The notes under the pieces are model-generated. The model ran no database searches. It saw nothing but the letters and a program-made list of their open reading frames with translations, and was not told where the DNA came from. Source: Patescibacteria group bacterium (GTDB lineage: Bacteria > Patescibacteriota > Doudnabacteria > UBA920). From it: a DNA stretch of 12,944 nt. The position numbers were made by a program, and so were the translations under genes. Positions 1 to 4,930 of the stretch are shown one piece after another (within the stretch, counting starts at the first letter, position 1; each line of letters begins with the position of its first letter). Where the stretch lies: assembly GCA_023473845.1 (NCBI GenBank), contig JAMCYA010000056.1:1-12944 (forward strand). Direction: 5' to 3'.

Positions 1-122
1 AACAATGCATTCCAGCCGGATTATAGGGCTTAACCATGCCGGATATATTTTAAAGCCCGGTTATCTTTGAGCAGGGTTGCTTTTCTGGCCCAGACCTGTC
101 ATACTGCATAGGTAAGATACTA

Positions 123-151
123 TTTAGAAAAGTCGTCGAGTTTCATAATAT
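123..151 (+). promoter_or_regulatory. possible promoter of the cold-shock gene
   Basis: A TTTAGA-like -35 (123-128) lies 17 bases before a TAATAT -10 (146-151); an overlapping TATATT is at 149-154. This would give a leader of about 25-30 nt before the ATG at 186. The leader is A/C-rich and has no SD. Bases 1-122 show no gene I can support, only a loose inverted repeat (GGGCTTAA at 26-33 against TTAAAGCCC at 50-58). Confidence 0.25.
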
Positions 152-185
152 ATTTTCATTTACCAATCTAAATCAACACAACACT

Positions 186-383
186 ATGAATGGTGTAATC
201 AAAAAGAAGACCGATAAAGGTTTTGGCTTCATTACCGCTGAAGGTATGGACAAAGACCTTTTCTTCCACAGCAAATCGCTCGTGGGCGTCACCTTTGACG
301 AAATCCAAGAAGGCGACCAGGTCACCTTTGACGTCGAAGACTCCCCCAAAGGGAAGAACGCGGTCAACGTAAAAAAGGCTTAA
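186..383 (+). CDS. cold-shock domain protein (CspA family)
   Basis: A single cold-shock domain of 65 residues, the usual length for CspA-type proteins. These are small cytoplasmic OB-fold proteins that bind single-stranded RNA and DNA and melt mRNA structure. The RNP1-type motif KGFGFI is at about residues 11-16 and the RNP2-type motif DLFFHSKS at about 24-31. The typical EGDQVTFDVE strand and the ending KGKNAVNVKKA follow. The ATG at 186 is the only start that gives the canonical short N-terminus (MNGVIKKKTDKGFGFI). No SD is visible in the leader CAACACAACACT. The gene is monocistronic and ends in a hairpin terminator at 398-424. The family is certain, but the physiological role (cold-induced or constitutive) cannot be read from the sequence. 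Confidence 0.95.
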   Translation: MNGVIKKKTDKGFGFITAEGMDKDLFFHSKSLVGVTFDEIQEGDQVTFDVEDSPKGKNAVNVKKA

Positions 384-397
384 TACTAGCTTTCAAC

Positions 398-424
398 AAA
401 GCCTGGCTAATCGCCGGGCTTTTT
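398..424 (+). terminator. intrinsic terminator of the cold-shock gene
   Basis: GCCTGGC (401-407) pairs with GCCGGGC (413-419) with one G-T wobble around the loop TAATC. The stem extends by A-T pairs and is followed by a T-run. It begins 15 bases after the stop codon. Confidence 0.8.
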
Positions 425-483
425 GTTATGATGAATAAAAGGGATTCTGTGAATTAACCCTACACATATGGACAACGAAACAA

Positions 484-699
484 GTGCTTCCATGCCTGAC
501 TGGAAAGACAAAAAAGTGGCGTTGCGGCGGGCACGGGCACGGCGCCATGGGCGGCGCTTACGGCCTGGCTTTTTTGGGCGCGGCCGTCTACTATATCCAA
601 AACTCTCAGACTTTTTGGATGGGCGTAGTCGGCGTGCTTAAGGCCCTGGTTTGGCCCGCGTTCCTGATTTACGAAATGCTGAAGTTCCTGAAGATGTAA
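484..699 (+). CDS. small glycine-rich two-helix membrane protein
   Basis: This 71-aa frame starts at GTG and has no SD. From about residue 14 it reads as a short CGGHGHGAMGG segment and then two hydrophobic segments, AYGLAFLGAAVYYI and FWMGVVGVLKALVWPAFLIYEML, ending in FLKM. From memory it resembles small membrane proteins common in CPR genomes, but I know no function. The N-terminus is doubtful. A better start, ATG at 468, opens MDNETSASMPDWKDKK in another frame, and removing one A from the six-A run just before GTGGCG joins it to this frame. The true gene may therefore start at 468 with a frameshift (sequencing error or real slippage), or at ATG 547. It ends at the strong terminator 708-735. 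Confidence 0.7.
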   Translation: MLPCLTGKTKKWRCGGHGHGAMGGAYGLAFLGAAVYYIQNSQTFWMGVVGVLKALVWPAFLIYEMLKFLKM

Positions 700-707
700 T
701 TTTCAAT

Positions 708-735
708 AAAAGCCCCGCCTTAAGGCGGGGCTTTT
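708..735. terminator. bidirectional intrinsic terminator
   Basis: AAAAGCCCCGCC, loop TTAA, GGCGGGGCTTTT: a perfect 12-bp stem between the convergent small membrane protein gene (+) and the SDR gene (-). It has T-runs on both strands and probably ends both transcripts. Confidence 0.9.
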
Positions 736-748
736 ATAATGGCCCGGC

Positions 749-1501
749 TTAGCCTACTTGGCCGCTGGGACGGATAAGCACCTCGTTTACGCTAACGTGT
801 TCAGGCTGGCTAATGGCATACGCAATGCCTGCGGCAATATCTTCCGAGGTTAATTTCGCAATCCCGGTAAAACGCTGGTTTAACTGCTCCTGGATATCCG
901 GCCGGTTGTGGCTAATAAGCTCCGTGGCCACGGCACCCGGCTCAATCAGCGTGGTGCGGATGCCGGTTTTGCCTTCGGCCAGTTCCTGGCGCAGGGCGTC
1001 CGTAAAAGCGCACACGCCCCACTTGGTGGCGTTGTAAACCGCGCTGCCCGAACGGGTGGTGCGCCCGGCCACGCTGGAAATGTTCACAATGTGTCCGGAC
1101 TTTTGCTGTTTCATTACGGGCAAAGCCGCGTGCGTTAAATACAGCAGACCCATGACATTGACCTGCACCATCTGTTCCCACTCCTCGAGCGGAGCGCCAA
1201 TAACCGGGCCCAAGAGCATGACACCCGCATTGTTAACCAAAACGTCCAGCCGCCCCCATTTATCAATCACTTGCTTCACGATTGCCTGGCAGGTATTTTT
1301 GTCCGCCACGTCCGCTTCAATGGCCAAAGCTTGTCCGCCTGCCTGGGTAATTTCTTCCGCCAGCTTGTCCAGCCGGTCTTTGCGCCGGGCCACCACCGCC
1401 ACTTTGGCCTGTTCTGCCCCCACCAGCCGGGCTGAGGCTTCGCCAATGCCGCTGGAAGCGCCAGTTATGACAATTACCTTATCCTTAAGTGTATGGTTCA
1501 T
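749..1501 (-). CDS. SDR-family NAD(P)-dependent oxidoreductase
   Basis: A 250-aa classical short-chain dehydrogenase/reductase, full length for the family. The Rossmann cofactor motif TGASSGIG is at residues 13-20. NNAG is at 90-93, the structural Asn at 115, the catalytic Ser at 143, and the Tyr-x3-Lys pair at 156 and 160 (YNATK), so the active site is intact. EPGAVATEL (188-196) is the usual PG segment. Arg residues after the second strand (VARRKDR, 37-43) suggest NADP(H) preference. The sequence resembles YdfG-like/clavaldehyde-dehydrogenase-type SDRs acting on small alcohols or aldehydes, but the substrate cannot be inferred. The ATG at 1501 has no SD. Codons 206-233 are repeated in inverted orientation upstream of the gene (1543-1628), and the promoter -10 is duplicated. 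It is separate from the TPR gene upstream on the same strand. Confidence 0.93.
   Translation of the reverse strand: MNHTLKDKVIVITGASSGIGEASARLVGAEQAKVAVVARRKDRLDKLAEEITQAGGQALAIEADVADKNTCQAIVKQVIDKWGRLDVLVNNAGVMLLGPVIGAPLEEWEQMVQVNVMGLLYLTHAALPVMKQQKSGHIVNISSVAGRTTRSGSAVYNATKWGVCAFTDALRQELAEGKTGIRTTLIEPGAVATELISHNRPDIQEQLNQRFTGIAKLTSEDIAAGIAYAISQPEHVSVNEVLIRPSGQVG
803..888 (-). repeat. 86-bp inverted repeat, copy inside the SDR gene
   Basis: This stretch of the SDR coding region (codons 206-233 plus two bases) is the exact reverse complement of 1543-1628, checked base by base with no mismatch. It is the functional copy, since it is needed for the full-length SDR fold. Confidence 0.97.
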
Positions 1502-1517
1502 ATATTTTTTATTAAGT

Positions 1518-1546
1518 TAATATTAAAGCGCCTATTAATTATAGCA
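1518..1546. repeat. 29-bp direct repeat, SDR-proximal copy
   Basis: Identical over 29 bases to 1628-1656 and offset by 110 bp. It begins TAATATTAAAGCG and ends TTATAGCA. On the minus strand it holds the extended -10 element TGCTATAAT. Its last four bases (AGCA, 1543-1546) are also the first four bases of the inverted 86-bp copy, so the two repeats share a short microhomology. Confidence 0.97.
1538..1546 (-). promoter_or_regulatory. SDR promoter, proximal extended -10
   Basis: The minus strand reads TGCTATAAT, a perfect extended -10. It gives a leader of about 30 nt to the ATG at 1501. No clear -35 is seen 17 bases upstream, where the sequence is the inverted SDR fragment, so the TGn extension would have to compensate. 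Confidence 0.65.
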
Positions 1547-1628
1547 GTTAAACCAGCGTTTTACCGGGATTGCGAAATTAACCTCGGAAGATATTGCCGC
1601 AGGCATTGCGTATGCCATTAGCCAGCCT
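1543..1628 (+). pseudogene. inverted fragment of the SDR gene (86 bp)
   Basis: A perfect reverse-orientation copy of 803-888. Read on the plus strand it encodes SDR residues 206-233 with no start codon of its own. In frame it continues past the repeat for 27 codons to a TAG at 1710-1712. It sits between two copies of a 29-bp direct repeat. I read it as a non-functional insertion made by template switching, although it could also serve as one arm for inversion of 889-1542. Confidence 0.85.
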
Positions 1629-1656
1629 AATATTAAAGCGCCTATTAATTATAGCA
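1628..1656. repeat. 29-bp direct repeat, SDR-distal copy
   Basis: Identical to 1518-1546. It overlaps the end of the inverted SDR fragment by one base (T1628). It is probably the original promoter position or its duplicate. Confidence 0.97.
1648..1656 (-). promoter_or_regulatory. SDR promoter, distal extended -10 copy
   Basis: A second TGCTATAAT on the minus strand, created by the direct repeat. A transcript from here would start near 1641, run through the inverted SDR fragment as antisense sequence, and then enter the SDR gene. Confidence 0.5.
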
Positions 1657-1661
1657 TTCTA

Positions 1662-1706
1662 CCAGAAAACAAAGCAGCGGCCGGTAAAGAGAAACACCGG
1701 CCGCTG
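1662..1706 (-). terminator. intrinsic terminator of the TPR gene
   Basis: An 11-bp perfect stem: CAGCGGCCGGT (1675-1685) with ACCGGCCGCTG (1696-1706), 10-nt loop. Minus-strand transcripts then meet the U-rich stretch CTTTGTTTTC. It begins three bases after the TPR stop codon. Confidence 0.75.
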
Positions 1707-1708
1707 GT

Positions 1709-2263
1709 TTAGGACGCCTGGAACACCTGCCAGCCCATGTTCTTGTGCCACTTGGCCCAGGACCGTTTCAGAACCAGCAGGTTCCGGTCTTTGGGCCGAA
1801 GCCGCTCGCACTTTTGGATAAAGTGCAGGGCTTTCTCCGGACGGGAGAAGTGGTAAAGATGCATATGCGCCAGGTTAAACAGGGCATCAAAGTAATCCGG
1901 GCAGTTATGCAGGACCTGCTCGTATTCTGTGCGGGCCTCTTCGTGCCTCTCTTGGTCCTGCAGACAGCAGGCCAGGTTGTAGCGCGCCAGCGCGTATTCA
2001 GCATCGGCCGCCAGAGCCTGGCGGTAGCAGAATTCCGCGCGTGGCAATGCGCCGAGCTGACACTGCAGAGTTCCCAGGTTTACCCAGGCGGCAGCGAACG
2101 CCGGGTCGGCATTCACGGCTTTGGCATAATAGGTCTGTGCATCGTGCACTTCCCCCTTGCTTTCAGCCTGGACACCTGACTGGTACATGCATGCGGCCAT
2201 GTGCGACCGCGAATCATAACGGGATAACTCATACAGGTTTCCGGCAATGTGGATGACTTTCAA
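1709..2263 (-). CDS. tetratricopeptide-repeat (TPR) protein
   Basis: A 184-aa soluble protein with about four tandem TPR units at residues 24-56, 57-90, 91-123 and 124-158. They show the usual pattern, for example AWVNLGTLQCQLG...AEFCYRQALAADA and ARYNLACCLQ...AEYEQVL-like helices. A basic, Trp-rich tail follows (KRSWAKWHKNMGW). TPR arrays are protein-binding scaffolds; the partner is unknown. There is no signal peptide or membrane helix. The N-terminal 25 residues match no domain I know. The start is TTG at 2263, chosen because AAGGAGG lies 4 bases upstream and no ATG fits. The gene is divergent from the membrane protein gene at 2361 and has its own promoter and terminator. Confidence 0.85.
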   Translation of the reverse strand: MKVIHIAGNLYELSRYDSRSHMAACMYQSGVQAESKGEVHDAQTYYAKAVNADPAFAAAWVNLGTLQCQLGALPRAEFCYRQALAADAEYALARYNLACCLQDQERHEEARTEYEQVLHNCPDYFDALFNLAHMHLYHFSRPEKALHFIQKCERLRPKDRNLLVLKRSWAKWHKNMGWQVFQAS

Positions 2264-2282
2264 CGTGCCTCCTTATGCCCAT

Positions 2283-2291
2283 AATATAGCA
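2283..2291 (-). promoter_or_regulatory. promoter of the TPR gene
   Basis: The minus strand reads TGCTATATT, an extended -10. It is followed closely by the SD AAGGAGG (2268-2274) and the TTG start. The leader would be short (about 14 nt). The -35 is weak. Confidence 0.55.
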
Positions 2292-2327
2292 GATAGAAAA
2301 AATTCAGGCACTCGGCTTGTCCACAAA

Positions 2328-2336
2328 TGATATAAT
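2328..2336 (+). promoter_or_regulatory. promoter of the polytopic membrane protein gene
   Basis: TGATATAAT is a perfect extended -10 with no clear -35 at the usual spacing. The expected leader of about 18 nt (to ATG 2361) contains no SD. Confidence 0.6.
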
Positions 2337-2360
2337 AACTGTACGGTGTAAATCCAGCTT

Positions 2361-3074
2361 ATGAAAAACTCACGGCAGAAATTTATCTTACTTTTGGGAA
2401 TATGGATGCTAATTAGCACCGGTTTAGTTACGGCAATTGTCTGGAAAGACCCCATTCAGCGCGCGGGTATACGCATGGCCTGGGGCTTAATTATTCTTTG
2501 GATCCTGCTGGGCGGCACGCTTATGCATAAATACCGGAACACTACCAGAGCCTGGATTCAAAACATCCCTTTAAAATGGCAGGTAAAATTTGTACTGTTC
2601 GCCACCCTCCTAATCCTCATCGAAGAAGCCGTTACCACCACTATGACCAATCTGGCACCCCTGTTCGGAGTAAAACTCGGCCAGGCGTACATTACCGCCT
2701 CGGCCAATTATTTTGATGTCATCTTTTTCCACAGCGTCATTGTGATTGCACCCATGTTCATTGGCTGGGCGGTGATTTTAACCTATTTCGACTTCACGCC
2801 TTTTGAAACTTTTTTGCTTTTCGGCCTGACCGGCACTTTGGCCGAAACCAGCTACGGCGGCCCGAACGCCTTGGGCGCCTTCGCTTTCTGGATTTTTGTC
2901 TACGGGCTCATGGTGTACTTACCCGCCTACTCTGTACCTGCCGGCCGTTCGGCCAAAAAACCCAAATGGTGGGTTTTTCCTTTGGCGATTGTTTTTCCAT
3001 TTTTGTTCATCCCGCTTACCGCGTGGCTGCCGCACCTGGTAGACCCCAAACACCCCAAAATTGATTTTCAATAG
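2361..3074 (+). CDS. polytopic membrane protein, unknown function
   Basis: A 237-aa integral membrane protein with about six hydrophobic segments: residues 8-28, 38-55, 75-88, 121-143, 149-160/170-190 and 203-224. It ends in a short hydrophilic tail. Polar residues sit in or next to the membrane segments: Glu88-Glu89 followed by TTTMTN (93-98), Asn117 and Asp119, His124, Glu149 and Glu162. EE plus His in helices recalls intramembrane proteases of the CPBP type, but the EExxxR signature and the order of motifs do not match, so I do not assign it. Similar proteins occur in CPR genomes from memory. The gene is monocistronic and faces the gene at 3163-3519. The ATG at 2361 follows a good extended -10; no SD. 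Confidence 0.8.
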   Translation: MKNSRQKFILLLGIWMLISTGLVTAIVWKDPIQRAGIRMAWGLIILWILLGGTLMHKYRNTTRAWIQNIPLKWQVKFVLFATLLILIEEAVTTTMTNLAPLFGVKLGQAYITASANYFDVIFFHSVIVIAPMFIGWAVILTYFDFTPFETFLLFGLTGTLAETSYGGPNALGAFAFWIFVYGLMVYLPAYSVPAGRSAKKPKWWVFPLAIVFPFLFIPLTAWLPHLVDPKHPKIDFQ

Positions 3075-3078
3075 TTCT

Positions 3079-3111
3079 AAAAAACCGGCGCCATGGAGAG
3101 TGGGGCGCCGG
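3079..3111 (-). terminator. intrinsic terminator of the 118-aa gene
   Basis: CCGGCGCC (3085-3092) pairs with GGCGCCGG (3104-3111), 8 bp perfect, 11-nt loop. The minus strand continues TTTTTT. It starts 51 bases past the stop codon at 3163 and lies five bases beyond the end of the convergent plus-strand gene. Confidence 0.85.
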
Positions 3112-3162
3112 CTGGGCCTGATTTTGCGTACAGGCAAACGGCAATGCGGCCGAAAAGCATGG

Positions 3163-3519
3163 TTACGCCTCATCGAATGCGGATTGGAAATCCGGCTGCT
3201 CCAGCACTTCGGAGCGGATTATGGCGTAATGTGCCAGCACTTTCCGGTCCTGTTCGGTAATTCTGTCGGGCAAGCCAAGCTTGCGGATGCGCTTCACCAG
3301 CCGCCGGGCCGTATTCTCCTTGTAGGCAAAGCCTACGCCCTGTTGGGCAATCAGCTCCCCGAATTGTCTGGAGAAAAAAACCAGCGTCTGCCGGTTTGCA
3401 CAGACTATCTGGTAGCCCCTATTCTGGGCATCCGGAACCCTGACGACCAACGGCACCCACTGGCACAACCGCCGACAGAATAACCATTTCCGCGACAACC
3501 ACCATTGCTTTACGGTCAT
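3163..3519 (-). CDS. conserved-looking hypothetical protein, 118 aa
   Basis: Function not recognised. The protein is soluble and basic in its first half: MTVKQWWLSRKWLFCRRLCQ, then a strand-like stretch VPLVVRVPD. The middle is a helical, Arg/Lys-rich segment (NTARRLVKRIRKLGLPD, about 69-85) and the tail is acidic (QSAFDEA). Three cysteines are at 15, 19 and 40. The start at ATG 3519 is chosen because GGGAGGAG lies 5 bases upstream. The frame extends to 3570, but that would place the start inside the -35 box. Promoter and terminator are both well formed, which argues for a real gene; the plus-strand frame across the same region (3061-3483) has neither. Confidence 0.7.
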   Translation of the reverse strand: MTVKQWWLSRKWLFCRRLCQWVPLVVRVPDAQNRGYQIVCANRQTLVFFSRQFGELIAQQGVGFAYKENTARRLVKRIRKLGLPDRITEQDRKVLAHYAIIRSEVLEQPDFQSAFDEA

Positions 3520-3541
3520 TCTTACTCCTCCCATTTGCACC

Positions 3542-3570
3542 AGAATAGCAGAGCGGCTGACAAGGGTCAA
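3542..3570 (-). promoter_or_regulatory. promoter of the 118-aa gene
   Basis: On the minus strand TTGACC (3570-3565), a 17-nt spacer ending in TGC, then TATTCT (3547-3542). It has both a -35 and an extended -10. The short leader then carries the SD GGGAGGAG. Confidence 0.65.
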
Positions 3571-3595
3571 AAACGCTCCCGCGGCTTAGACAATA

Positions 3596-3604
3596 TGGTA
3601 TAAT
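3596..3604 (+). promoter_or_regulatory. promoter for the leaderless YdjM-like gene
   Basis: TGGTATAAT, a perfect extended -10. Only seven bases (GTGGAAT) separate it from ATG 3612, so transcription should begin at or next to the start codon. Confidence 0.6.
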
Positions 3605-3611
3605 GTGGAAT

Positions 3612-4112
3612 ATGGACATTGTCAGTCACGCCCTTATGGGCGGAGCGCTAGGTTTGGCCTCAGAAAGCAGCATGAAGGATATTCTGATAGTAACTGCTTT
3701 TTCGGTTTTGCCTGACGTTACCCAAATCCCCATCTATTTCAAAATCAGCCACCAGCACAAGCGCCTGTTTTGGCTCCCCAAACACATTGACTGGATGGAC
3801 AAAAACTACCACGACCGCTATCCCGGCTGGGCGGCTGTATGGGAAGCGCCCCACAGTATTTTCTTTTTGTTATTAGTGGTGGCGCCTGCCGTATTGTTTT
3901 TTCACTTGCCTAAAATGGCCATTGGCTCCTATGCCTCGCACATTTTCGTGGACCTCTTCACTCACAAATCCAAATGGGGCATTAAACCCCTTTGGCCTTT
4001 GCAGTTTAAATTCAACGGACTGACAGACACCTGGGTCTGGCAGTTTAAGCGCCTGGTACTGTCCTGGCTGTTCTTTGGCCTCATTATTTTACTGGTCCGC
4101 TGGTACTCATAA
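3612..4112 (+). CDS. YdjM-like (PF04307 type) membrane-bound putative metal-dependent hydrolase
   Basis: A 166-aa membrane protein with the layout of the YdjM/LexA-binding inner-membrane family: an N-terminal MDIVSHALMGG, SVLPDV (31-36), an internal APHSIFFLLL (79-88) and SHIFVDLFTHKSKWGIKPLWP (109-129), here read in two parts. Conserved candidate metal ligands are His6, Asp35, His81, His110, Asp114 and His118. There are three to four hydrophobic helices, the last at 147-163. The family is predicted to be hydrolytic, but no substrate is known. The start is placed at ATG 3612 rather than ATG 3603, because 3603 overlaps the -10 box and the family begins with the short MDxxSHAL motif. It stands alone and ends at the terminator 4121-4147. 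Confidence 0.82.
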   Translation: MDIVSHALMGGALGLASESSMKDILIVTAFSVLPDVTQIPIYFKISHQHKRLFWLPKHIDWMDKNYHDRYPGWAAVWEAPHSIFFLLLVVAPAVLFFHLPKMAIGSYASHIFVDLFTHKSKWGIKPLWPLQFKFNGLTDTWVWQFKRLVLSWLFFGLIILLVRWYS

Positions 4113-4120
4113 GCACAAAT

Positions 4121-4147
4121 AAAAACACCCTTTTCCGGGTGTTTTTT
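4121..4147. terminator. bidirectional intrinsic terminator
   Basis: AAAAACACCC, loop TTTTCC, GGGTGTTTTTT, between the convergent YdjM-like gene (+) and the M23 peptidase gene (-). Its right arm overlaps the last two bases of the peptidase stop codon. Confidence 0.85.
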
Positions 4148-4850
4148 ATTTAAGGTATTTTAGAATGTTGAGCCAACTACTTAACTCGGCCGGGGTTTTT
4201 ACATAGCCAGCCAGGTTAACGGCCTTACCTATATGAATACCCAAATGCAAATGCTTTCTTTCCCCGTCTGTTTCCGAACTGTAACCTTTGCCGAGAACGC
4301 CCAGCTGTTCGCCCGCAGTCAAGGTTGAACCGGCCTTGGCAGAAACACTAACAAGTTTTAGGTGGCCGTAAACAACGGTTATATCCTGATTGTCCAAACG
4401 GCAGCTCTGTACCGCTACCCCGCCGTAACCCGAAGCAAACCGCTTTTCCACAAGCGTGCCATCGCAAACCGCGAACACCGGCACCTCCGCATCCTGTTCA
4501 TCGGCAAAAGTTTCAAAGTCCACGCCCGTATGGTATCCGGAAAAGCGCTCCGGACTGACCGGCGAGGAATGCGGACTGACCTTGAGGCCAAAAGGTTTTT
4601 TAGTAACGCGTTCCTGAGCCTTGCTGATTGGGGCCAATAACTTGCCGGCATCTGCGTTGGCAACAACAGGCGTAGAAGTGGCTACCGGCTGCGAAGACTG
4701 GGTTTTTTTGACCATACCCGACGGATTTACCGCCGGCTGTTTTTTTTGTCCAGCCTGCCAAATGCCCCAGACAAAAACCAGCAGTAGAAACCCTGCAAAA
4801 ATTACTGCGGCATACGGCCTGGGCTGAAATTTAGAAGCGTTATTTTCCAT
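4146..4850 (-). CDS. membrane-anchored M23 (LytM-type) peptidase
   Basis: A 234-aa protein with one N-terminal membrane helix (about 13-31), a Ser/Thr/Pro/Gln-rich linker (35-85), and a C-terminal M23 zinc endopeptidase domain. The zinc and catalytic residues are present: His107 and Asp111 in HTGVD, His163 in YGHLK, and the HxH pair His200 and His202. The domain is therefore predicted to be active and to cut peptide crosslinks in peptidoglycan outside the membrane. Two cysteines (129 and 150) could form a disulfide. The helix has no clear signal cleavage site, so it is likely an anchor. ATG 4850 has no SD; a TAAAAT box lies six bases upstream, so the mRNA may be leaderless. It follows the PspC-DUF2807 gene on the same strand but is separated by a strong terminator. 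Confidence 0.92.
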   Translation of the reverse strand: MENNASKFQPRPYAAVIFAGFLLLVFVWGIWQAGQKKQPAVNPSGMVKKTQSSQPVATSTPVVANADAGKLLAPISKAQERVTKKPFGLKVSPHSSPVSPERFSGYHTGVDFETFADEQDAEVPVFAVCDGTLVEKRFASGYGGVAVQSCRLDNQDITVVYGHLKLVSVSAKAGSTLTAGEQLGVLGKGYSSETDGERKHLHLGIHIGKAVNLAGYVKTPAELSSWLNILKYLK

Positions 4851-4856
4851 ATTGGC

Positions 4857-4862
4857 ATTTTA
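4857..4862 (-). promoter_or_regulatory. possible -10 box of the M23 gene
   Basis: The minus strand reads TAAAAT six bases before ATG. The -35 is poor. A small dyad, ACACCG-CTGC-CGGTGT (4862-4877), overlaps it and could bind a regulator or simply be leftover hairpin sequence. Confidence 0.3.
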
Positions 4863-4886
4863 CACCGCTGCCGGTGTTTTGGCCAC

Positions 4887-4920
4887 AAAAAAAGAGCGCC
4901 TCTAGACGCGCTCTTTTTTT
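4887..4920 (-). terminator. intrinsic terminator of the PadR-PspC operon
   Basis: A-run plus GAGCGC (4887-4899) pairs with GCGCTC plus T-run (4908-4920) around an 8-nt loop. It starts 10 bases past the stop of the PspC-DUF2807 gene. Confidence 0.9.
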
Positions 4921-4930
4921 ATTTTACTCC

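Noticed and set aside
1..33. Possible end of an upstream gene (reads NNAFQPDYRA then TAA)
   Set aside because: Ten codons are too few to tell a real C-terminus from chance; the loose inverted repeat after it is a weak hint only.
1056..1520. 154-aa plus-strand frame opposite the SDR gene
   Set aside because: It lies antisense to an intact, motif-complete SDR gene and has no promoter, SD or recognisable domain.
1518..1656. CRISPR-like pair of 29-bp repeats
   Set aside because: Only two copies, the 81-bp sequence between them is a fragment of a neighbouring gene, and there are no cas genes.
2361..3074. CPBP (CAAX-like) intramembrane protease
   Set aside because: EE and His occur in helices, but the EExxxR motif is absent and the motif order does not fit.
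3061..3483. 140-aa plus-strand frame
   Set aside because: It runs through a minus-strand terminator and lies opposite a gene with promoter, SD and terminator; no features of its own.
3603..3611. ATG 3603 as start of the YdjM-like gene
   Set aside because: The ATG overlaps the -10 box (TATAATG), so a transcript from this promoter could not contain it.
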